From NCBI RefSeq assembly GCF_030269925.1, contig NC_085119.1:13737001-13801000 (forward strand): a DNA stretch of 64,000 nt, read 5' to 3'. The notes under the pieces were generated by a model. It worked only from the letters and a program-made list of their open reading frames with translations. It searched no databases and was not told where the DNA came from. Numbering within the stretch: the first letter of the stretch is position 1; each line of letters starts with the position of its first letter. Shown here piece by piece: positions 57,001 through 64,000 of this stretch. This DNA comes from Bombyx mori. Lineage: Eukaryota > Arthropoda > Insecta > Lepidoptera > Bombycidae. Position numbers and translations under genes: made by a program.

Positions 57001-58087
57001 GCCGCGAAAATTTGATGTCCAAGATAAACTCAAGAACGACGGAATTTCTGTTCGTGAGCACATATACGTAGCGTAGATTGTACATGCAAATAAAATTGTT
57101 AAACTTTTTCGTGTGCCTAGTGCTATATCTTTCAACAAAAACCTTATTGTTCATTTTGTTCAATCCTAGAAACAGAAGTTGTTCAAAAACATGAAAATGT
57201 AACTCTCATGAAACAACTGATGAACAATTCACTTTCTATGATATGATGAAAAATTCACTTTCTTTCTCAGTGAAATGTTTATGTACAATTCAGATTATTT
57301 TATAATGGTCAACTTCATGGTCAACTCGTTCATTTTATATTGGTCGAAGGACGTTGTAATCATAGCAGAATGAATCGTTTTTATGGTCTCCGATGGGAGA
57401 GCTAATACTTTTTTTTTAATCCGTTCAAACTCGTTTTCATAATCTAGTCATTTACAGCTATATAAAGAGATGTACTTCAAGGTCATCCGTGATTAATGTT
57501 AAAAAATGGAGAATACAATCAATATTAGTGACAACGCTGGTCATTTACGTTGTATGTACATAATTTTTAAAGTAACTACAATCTTTTCACAATGTTCACA
57601 ATCGTTTGAATGCAATTAGAATTCCCAGGCAGGTAACTACAGTATTCAGCCGTGTAATTAAAATAAATACTCTTGCAATATCAGAAGAAGAAGAAAATTA
57701 AGTTAACGTAGAAATAGTGTTTTTGGGCTTATTTTATACGAACACAATATTCTGGGAGAACACAGCGTCAATAGTTTAGTGGACTAGCTTTACCGGAAAA
57801 CGGTTCTCAAAGTATATTTACGTAATTCGACAACGACCCACCACTAGTTGTGTAAAAAAATGTTGTGTTATTTACGAGTAATAATAATCATAAAATTTCG
57901 TATATTTTATTTTTGTAGTTTGAATTTTTCATCAATCTTTTTTGTATTTAATGCACGTGCAATTTGTGTGTTTAAAACACACGAAGCGAGCTTAAAGATG
58001 TATGTGAGTTGTGTATGTGCAGCGGCGAGTGTGAGCGGCCCTTACGTACCGGGCGGGGTGGGCGCGTATTCGCGACAACACTTGTAG
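51049..58087 (+). CDS. TDRD3: TDRD3, tudor-domain methyl-arginine reader
   Basis: TDRD3 binds asymmetric dimethyl-arginine on histones and RNA-binding proteins and works with topoisomerase 3-beta. Exons 51049-51083, 51166-51250, 51333-51723, 53212-53393, 53567-54523, 55440-55619, 56252-56366, and tentatively 58023-58087, about 669 aa. Order of domains: N-terminal OB-fold region (residues about 10-165, with QIQKIRNVSAPK, SINTPPGTK, IEKWELNRSLAKH), GGPPPWIPFGQR, UBA (about 242-280), a long Asn/Gln/Arg-rich linker with SLFDFLEDKLP and KPPRFQKIQEEM, then Tudor (about 590-648; GDRCLALYWEDN, FYEAEI, VVVKFCAYGNHEEV). The intron after 53393 has a GC donor if the conserved boundary is kept. If exon 7 is read through, the protein ends at TAA 56378-56380. 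Confidence 0.92.
51724..53211. other. TDRD3 intron 3
   Basis: AT-rich with one diverged Bm1 SINE (52508-52692). No other repeat or exon is supported. Confidence 0.5.
52508..52692 (-). repeat. Bm1-type SINE, diverged
   Basis: ctacttaaatgggtggacaa, gagtggttacttgagccc, cacccagcttgagacatg, cccaccctttaaactgaaat and gttactgcttcctg. Antisense to TDRD3. Confidence 0.75.
53425..53530 (-). repeat. Diverged T3 repeat making up most of a 173-bp TDRD3 intron
   Basis: attgcctttgcaggcataca, gcagcccacctgattataag, ttgttaccatcactcatgga and gggcagagctaaaac follow the T3 layout. The host intron is 53394-53566, so over half of it is repeat. Confidence 0.6.
55117..55372 (-). repeat. Bm1-type SINE
   Basis: ttttttatattgtttagatg, gttaagtggttactggagcc, aaaccgaaacgcattactgc and ctcacaagaggtcacctacc. 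It is preceded by a long T-rich stretch and ends about 67 bases before TDRD3 exon 55440-55619. Confidence 0.9.
55750..56218 (+). repeat. Full-length composite SINE: tRNA-like head, linker, Bm1 body
   Basis: Head: gtcgtcgtggcctaaaggat (A-box-like) and gatgttcgaatcccgcagac (B box). Linker: cacggtgaaggaataacatc and gcaaaattataatttgcgta. Body: attactggtgataggacgtc through gtgaagaatgg-type blocks to ccatctaagcaataaataaa. A 27-bp unit (gtgggtggcgcatttacgtt) is tandemly duplicated near 56094-56140. It ends about 34 bases before TDRD3 exon 56252-56366. Confidence 0.85.
56870..56985 (-). repeat. tRNA-derived SINE head
   Basis: The minus strand has ggccgattcggtagagcagt and the exact B box gggttcgattcccggatc, followed by a short tail. 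The terminal stems do not pair as a real tRNA acceptor, and the unit has the look of dispersed lepidopteran tRNA SINEs. Confidence 0.6.
58023..58087 (+). other. Candidate last coding exon of TDRD3
   Basis: After tgtgcag (acceptor ending 58022) an open frame of 21 codons ends at TAG 58085-58087. The phase matches the donor at 56367: C plus CG gives Pro. It reads PASVSGPYVPGGVGAYSRQH and a final Leu. It is GC-rich in an AT-rich neighbourhood, which supports coding use. The acceptor lacks a strong pyrimidine tract. Confidence 0.4.
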
Positions 58088-60101
58088 TGGCAGCTCCGCC
58101 CCGAGGTCGCCGACTCGAGCACTCAACACACCGACAACCAAACAGACTACGTTCGATATAATTTAAAAAGCTGGACTTGAAACGCGTCCTTTTCATAAAT
58201 TCACAGCGGAAAACGAATGTGAATTTTATCGAGAAACGCTGGACTTTCTAAAAACATTGTAGTGGTAATGTAATTTGTAAATACATAAATTTATATAATA
58301 TTTTTATGTATTTCTAATTGATAATTTGATTGAAGTTCTGATTGATTTAAATGCTAGCGGAACAGAATCCCTGTGCTCGCGCGCACCGCGAACCCGAGCA
58401 GTGCGCGCCAAACTTCATTACGTCACAAGCTGTCAAAACTGACGAAAGATTTTACGATAAAACTGATTTCTAATAGTATAAGTTTTTTTGTTCCTACATA
58501 ACTACAGAACGTGATTCACGGAGGAATTTAGTACGATTTTAATAATACATAATTCAATACCGCTCCTACATGTGGGATGAATTGTATGAGTTTGAAAATT
58601 GCGCATTTTGTTTCTGTTTGTCACGTTCGATTCCGGTATAGGAAAGTGGCCTTGATGTTAATGGAGTTTTTACCAAGACTTTAGTTCTAGTAAAGTATAG
58701 AAGCAAAAGTTTTGTACCTAATAAGTTCCCGTAAAGGTTGCGTTTAGCCTTTTCCGAGTGTTAAGCGAAAATGTAAAGTCATTAATAATATCAGACAAAC
58801 GAAAGTGAACGAAGTCAATGAAAAAAAAAATCGTTTAGATTTTACACGTGACGAAATGAATATTATTAATATTTGCTATTTTACATATTGCTGTTTTACC
58901 TAAATTGGATCAGACTCTGGGAGATGTGTTTCGGTCGTTTGCCTGCGCAAGTTACTGTGTTAAAATATATTTGTTACCGTTTAAAACTATAACCAAAAAA
59001 AAAACGCTAACATGAATATAAAAAAATGTTTGATCTTCTACACTAGTTAAACCACGTTTTTATTTTACGATGTTTTATTTACCAGGTGTAGACCATAAAA
59101 AATACGACAGGAATGTTCCTAAAGTCTTACCTACGTCATACTTAATTAAACTAATTTTGCTATAGAGACTTAAAATAGTAAATAATTATATGCAAATGAC
59201 CTCCATCTCTGCATTTGCATGTTTGTATTTTATTCGGTTTTAAAAAAAATACTTTTACTGTTTAATCTCGTATTTATTATTGTCATATTATTGGCGAGCC
59301 TTTGCGTACCTTGCAGTTGTCGTGGCCCTGATGAAGGTTTTGTTCGTCGACATTCGCATATTGTGCAACTACCGTCTTAATTCCTATATAAATAATTTGG
59401 AAATAGTAAACGCGATATTAAAACGTAAAAAAAGGTTTATAATTTAAATTTTCTATGTTTTTTCACAAGTACCCTCATAAGTACCTACATGAAAATGAAA
59501 ATGTTTAACTTCTTCGTTTCTGAACGGATTCAAAATATTTTGAATACCGATAGATTTCCGTTAAAAAATATTTGTTAATCATTATAAATAAGTTTATAAA
59601 AATTTTGAAGTTGCATTAAGGCCATATATACCGCAGTTGACAATTCAACAGATATTTCAGGAGTAACATTACTACGTTAGTTTTTGAAACATTTGATGTA
59701 TTTGTGTTCTTTAGTTTATTCCTTGAGAAAACGGGACAAAAACCAGTGTTTTATGTATATTTGTACATTGACGCTTGCTTTTGGAGTTTGATTAATTTTT
59801 TGGAGCGAACACGTCAGCGCGCATTTTCTCTTCATAACAATGACATTTTTAATAACTTGTATAATTTAATTGTACATACAATAGTTAAATAAATTAGGAA
59901 AACTAATCGTTTTATACCAACAAAACAATTAAAAACATGAGTATATACGTTAAAATTTTAAATGAAAAATTACATAATATTTCTCTTATTCTTTATTTAA
60001 GGCAAATACGCTTGTCGTTGCTTTAAGTATTTTTATCATCTCTGAAAGTGTAAAAGGTAATAATAAGCAAATACCGACGTGTGTTTATTTATTTAGAAAT
60101 A
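58088..60101. other. Region downstream of TDRD3
   Basis: AT-rich except about 58370-58445, which is CpG-rich and has attacgtcac (a CRE-like motif). No coding frame is convincing. It may be 3' UTR of TDRD3 or the edge of a neighbouring promoter. Confidence 0.35.
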
Positions 60102-60455
60102 CAGTAAAAGGTCCTTTTTCGCGCTTCCTTCATTCGTGTTTCCACTATTCGCGGATTAAAAGAATGCGACCCAATTCCTATATTTACGGTTAATTTTTTT
60201 TATTCACGGATCTAATCGGTACACTGGTACATAAACATTGATAATAAGGATTCCATTAAATAGGTATCTAATCGAATATACTCTGTAAACGCGTCGTCAA
60301 GACAAAAAAAGTAAGATAGACCTTATTACAACGATGTCTAAAGTATTTTGTTAAATGATATCGCCATAGCGTTACCGCGTTACCATTCTAGTACAGTTTC
60401 TGTATTCGCGGCGTATTTACGGAACATATACCCCGCGAATAAAGAGCTTTTACTG
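60102..60455. mobile_element. Pogo/Tigger-like MITE
   Basis: Inverted ends CAGTAAAAGGTCCTTTTTCG and, reversed, CAGTAAAAGCTCTTTATTCG, flanked by TA on both sides (60100-60101, 60456-60457). Length 354 bp, no ORF. CAGT starts and a TA target are typical of pogo-type elements. Confidence 0.7.
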
Positions 60456-61399
60456 TATCCGTAATTTTATCCGACGATTATCACCTATAAGTTACGACTC
60501 AAGTGACACACGGTATTTTGGTATTTAAGGCGATTTTGTTGGAAAACGATTCAGTACGTCGTCGATCGCGGCAGCGTTGCAACGTGTAGCTTTGTAATAA
60601 ATAAATGTATTTTGTTGTATATTTAGCGCAAAGAAAAAATGTAAAAAATATTGTTTTATTTTATACTTGTTTTATAATTTATCTCTCTAAAAAAGGATCA
60701 TTTAATGTTCTAACTTGTAAACGTCTACTTACTTGATTCTAACAAATGAACTGAAATTTGTTTCTATGCATTCATTGGTGATGTGCTGTTCATTAATTCA
60801 TAATTGAAGACATGCGTGGGATAAGGGAGGGGCTAAGTACCATTTTTAAGATTTTTGAGTTTTTACATTGAATGAAGGTGTTATGTGACTATAAACCATA
60901 TTAGACCTTAAAACTCCGGGTTTAAAGGCTATTTTTAGAAATTGCATGTGATTAAGGAAACCATGCACGAAGAAACAGTACAAGTAACAAAAGCTTGTTG
61001 CGCGTTTTCTCAAAATTAACAAATTGTATCATATCCCTTTCAGCCACTCATGTCTTTAATTGTGAAGTAATTCCAAACGAATACTTTGTTTAATCAAATT
61101 AACAAATTGCAGAAACGACTTAAGACTTCATAAAATCGTTTATTAGAGTTTTATGAACAACGGTAATCGATACCTTCAAGTTGTTCAAATTGACAAACTA
61201 AAAAAAAACTAATTTTACAAATGTGAAATGAACTGTGTATAAAAATTTAATGAAATAAACTGTGAATTTATATTTAATGCCGTTTGGTTTAAATGATAAT
61301 TTGGAATGAACCAAGCTGTCTGTCTACGGAATCTAATAATAATTTAAAAGAAGCAAATATATGTAAGCCGAGTTTAATTTTTTACATCCACCCTCGCTC

Positions 61400-61436
61400 G
61401 CTCGTTCACCCATCTAAGCCATAAATAAAAATATAA
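61400..61436 (+). repeat. Bm1 tail remnant
   Basis: Only cgttcacccatctaagccat and aaataaaaat are left, the Bm1 3' end. The rest of the SINE is not recognisable upstream. Confidence 0.45.
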
Positions 61437-62074
61437 AAATAAACTGTGCTAAAATTCAAGGTAATTTATTCTATAGTGTTGCCACAAAATTTAAACAAAC
61501 TACTAAATGTACCGGAAGAGAAATAATCGTACCATTATAAAAAGTACCGTAAACTTTTATTTACTACGTGTGGTTGATATAAAAGAACGTTAAGTGTTTC
61601 GTTGTCGTAACGATTAATAGCAATAAAATAAAAACCAAGATAAAACATGTTTATGTAATATATATTTTTTAAATGTTATTTGCCCACAGTTATGAATTCA
61701 CTATGTCTTAATTATTTTAGTTCCAGATATTTCATTGTTCTACGAAAAGAGAACAGTTTTCAACAAACTTTCAATGTTGTTTAATCCGTTAAAAAACTTC
61801 GTTAGTAAATCCGTTAAAAAGTAAAAAAAAAATTGTGACGGCTATACTGAACTAATTTGTGTTAAAATGATTAACATGGCAACACTATTGACAGAAAACT
61901 ATAATATTTTTGGTTAAAGATCAACCTGTAATTTATTTGATCGGCATTTCATAGTTATCTTTATTGAAAAAAAAGGCTAAATTATTATGATGTCAATTTA
62001 ATTAAAGAATAATAATTAGAAAATAACATTTGCTTATAAAAATAAATTTGAATATTGAATAAAAAAAAAAAAAT

Positions 62075-62100
62075 ACAAATTAGGTACCTACCTAATTTGT
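62075..62100. repeat. Perfect 12-bp palindrome with 2-base centre
   Basis: ACAAATTAGGTA, then CC, then TACCTAATTTGT. It follows an A run with an AATAAA (62059-62064), so it could sit at a poly(A) site. Confidence 0.75.
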
Positions 62101-62429
62101 ATAATATTTCTGTCGCTTGAACCAAACGGCCTCTGCGTTAAACTCACAGATTCCCTAACATTAAACTTATGGTTTTGTTATCGTTGCATCGTAATTTGTA
62201 AACCAAAGCTCAATTACAAGTAAACGTTTAGTTTTTAGGTGAACAAGTCGCGGGGTCTCGCACACATCGACACGATAAGTAATTTTATACGTACATCTGT
62301 AAGCCATTTGAATAGTAACAGTAGATTGTGTTTCGTAAAAAAAAATGGGCTTAAGGGAAACAGTTTTTGAATAAGCTTCTATTGTTCTAACTTGGTGTTT
62401 TGGGCATTCTTAATAATAATAATAAAAAA

Positions 62430-62565
62430 GTTTGTTTCTATTGCATATATGGGTGAACATTCTCGCTGTTCATCCAGTGTTCTCAGAGCCTATAGACATT
62501 ACGATGTGAACGCCGTCATCAACTTTGCGACATGAGGTCCAAGTGCAAATACTAAAACGACTGAT
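62430..62565 (-). repeat. Very degenerate Bm1-type SINE
   Basis: attgcatatatgggtgaaca, gagcctatagacattacgat and gcgacatgaggtcc keep the Bm1 order on the minus strand. Preceded by an AAT run. Confidence 0.45.
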
Positions 62566-63285
62566 GATATCGGAATTTATGAATTTTAACTGACCTTTCG
62601 ATCGGATCTTTTTTTTAGTTATTTTTTAACTTGAGTGGATCGCGCTATTGAGCTAATGCAGTATACGCTATGGTAACATATAACAGAGCCATTGAATAAT
62701 CGATAAAAACAGAAAAAAAAACATTAACCATAAACATTGTCTAAAATATTTTTTCTGTTTAAATAAGAATATATTAATCACCAATTTCGATCATCAAAGA
62801 TGTTATTTATGCATTGAACAATTAAATAACTTCATATGTAAATAGATAATCAATTGTTCGGTGCGATGTGTGCCCCATCCCTAATTATTTGCGAAGCATT
62901 CGATGCGATTTGTACGAAACAGTTCTCCGTTCAGTTTGAGTGGACTTTTATTAACAAAAATGTAATAAAAAAATGTGTAATATATGTTGTTTTAATAACC
63001 CGTACCTACACCGAATGAACTTATTTATATCGCAGATAAAATTTACTCGTTAAGCTAGTTAAACCTCAATTCCATGTAGACTGTAAGATCGTGTACTTAA
63101 CATACAGTACAATGAAGAATGTCATCGGAATAAGAATATTTATCAGATTTTCATGCCTGAGTGAATATAAAGATTTAATATCTTAATTGTCCACAGTGAG
63201 GTACAGTATATAAGTTTAAATCATAAATTAATAAAAACGATTTAAATACCGTAAGTTGGAGCTTATGTCCGACGTGATCGGAAGC

Positions 63286-63349
63286 AAGTAGAATAACCCC
63301 ATGAGTATGTTTGGAGTCTTAATTTCATTCTTATGGGGTTATTCTACTT
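63286..63349. ncRNA. Pre-miRNA-like hairpin (candidate)
   Basis: Arm AAGTAGAATAACCCCATGAG (continuing TATG, 63286-63309) pairs with CATTCTTATGGGGTTATTCT (continuing ACTT, 63326-63349): 24 positions with one G-U and one mismatch, loop of 16 bases. Size and shape fit a microRNA precursor, and also fit a small foldback element. No host gene is assigned here, and strand is undetermined because both fold. Confidence 0.4.
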
Positions 63350-63637
63350 CTTAAACCAAAAGACACGATTCTTTTCCCGCCTGAAACAGGTAAGACGTTT
63401 AGTCCGTCATTATTCTTTATTCTCATTATTCTTAGGTACACAACGTAAAGGGTCTAAGTATGTTGCAAACCTAGGTGTTATGACGAAGCCAGTGAGTACA
63501 GACTAATTCAATAGTTACATCTTGAAGTTGAGTAGAAAATTCACCTGAAAGTACAAAATCAATAGCATTCGTAGTTCGCATTTCTCGTGAAACGAAAACT
63601 GTATTAGTTTTTTGGAAGCCTTTTCCACTAGACGTAA

Positions 63638-63720
63638 CTGCTTAAGGCCTAACAACTGCTTACCGGAGCCTGCGGACATCAGAACCTGAATGCAACTATC
63701 CATCTTGAGAGACGATATTA
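63638..63720 (-). repeat. Bm1 remnant
   Basis: Blocks aactgcttaccggagcctgc, ggacatcagaacctgaatgc and ccatcttgagagacgat follow the Bm1 order on the minus strand, heavily diverged. Confidence 0.35.
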
Positions 63721-64000
63721 TTATGAAGTTTTATTAAATAGATTAGTATCATGCCTAGTAAAAAAGATGTTCTAGGGGAAAGTTGGGTAAAAGAACAAGA
63801 CAAGCTATTATTAAGTAAGGTCGTTGGTAGTTATTTTAGTTGGCCGGGATCTTGTACTCAAATGTATCCTTCAGTGAATGAGTACAGTAGTATAAGATTC
63901 TCGGGTCTGAGCCGTCAACAGGCCTAGATTGGCGTAATGTATAGATGGATAAGTTTGTTGGGCCAGGAGGAAATCGCCGTATTCCCTATGCGTGGGTTGT

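Noticed and set aside
1..64000. CRISPR arrays, operons, riboswitches, rRNA genes
   Set aside because: The window is animal nuclear DNA with spliced genes; no regular short repeat-spacer array or rRNA sequence is seen.

Overview
The window is nuclear DNA from a moth, most likely Bombyx (silkworm or a close relative). The evidence is AT-rich introns, small exons with GT-AG junctions, and more than fifteen copies of a Bm1-type SINE (markers such as gtgaagcagtaatgcgtttc and ccacccatctaagcaat). Helitrons ending in CTAG, R1/SART-, Jockey- and RTE-like LINE pieces and several TA-target DNA transposons also fit. Species assignment is inference from repeat content; no database was searched.

Five host genes can be followed exon by exon, with reading phase checked at every junction. 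(1) Cytosolic leucyl-tRNA synthetase, + strand, 1-9066; about 115 N-terminal residues lie upstream of the window. (2) Exportin-5, - strand, 42364-18306, 18 exons, 1198 aa, complete. (3) The centriolar WD40 protein POC1, + strand, 43788-48554, 7 exons, 575 aa, divergent from exportin-5. (4) An ATOX1-type copper chaperone, - strand, 49554-49249, 72 aa, tail-to-tail with POC1. (5) TDRD3, + strand, 51049 to 56366 with a tentative last exon to 58087. A degenerate THAP-domain gene follows the synthetase (9274-9860).

From 10949 to about 17930 lies a GC-rich non-LTR retrotransposon on the - strand. Both ORFs are open (793 and 1071 aa) and share a TAATG stop-start overlap. Its 5' leader carries imperfect tandem repeats of about 150-170 bp.

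Most other DNA is intronic or intergenic mobile-element debris. Notable pieces are a Harbinger remnant with a Jockey fragment inside (19723-21523), an RT-bearing LINE (about 21600-22935), a mariner fossil that almost fills one exportin-5 intron (24239-24775), a TA transposon nested in a Helitron (33399-35038), another internally deleted TA transposon (35395-36048), and a foldback MITE with identical 36-bp arms (29999-30207). The last 6 kb downstream of TDRD3 is gene-poor, with a pogo-like MITE and a pre-miRNA-like hairpin at 63286-63349.

The host genes are housekeeping (aminoacylation, pre-miRNA export, centriole assembly, copper delivery, methyl-arginine reading) and do not form an operon-like system. 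The most interesting signals are how mobile elements abut exons: synthetase exon 6759-6993 sits between two inverted Bm1 copies, exportin-5 exons sit within 20-40 bp of SINE/MITE ends, and a TDRD3 intron consists largely of a repeat and has an apparent GC donor.
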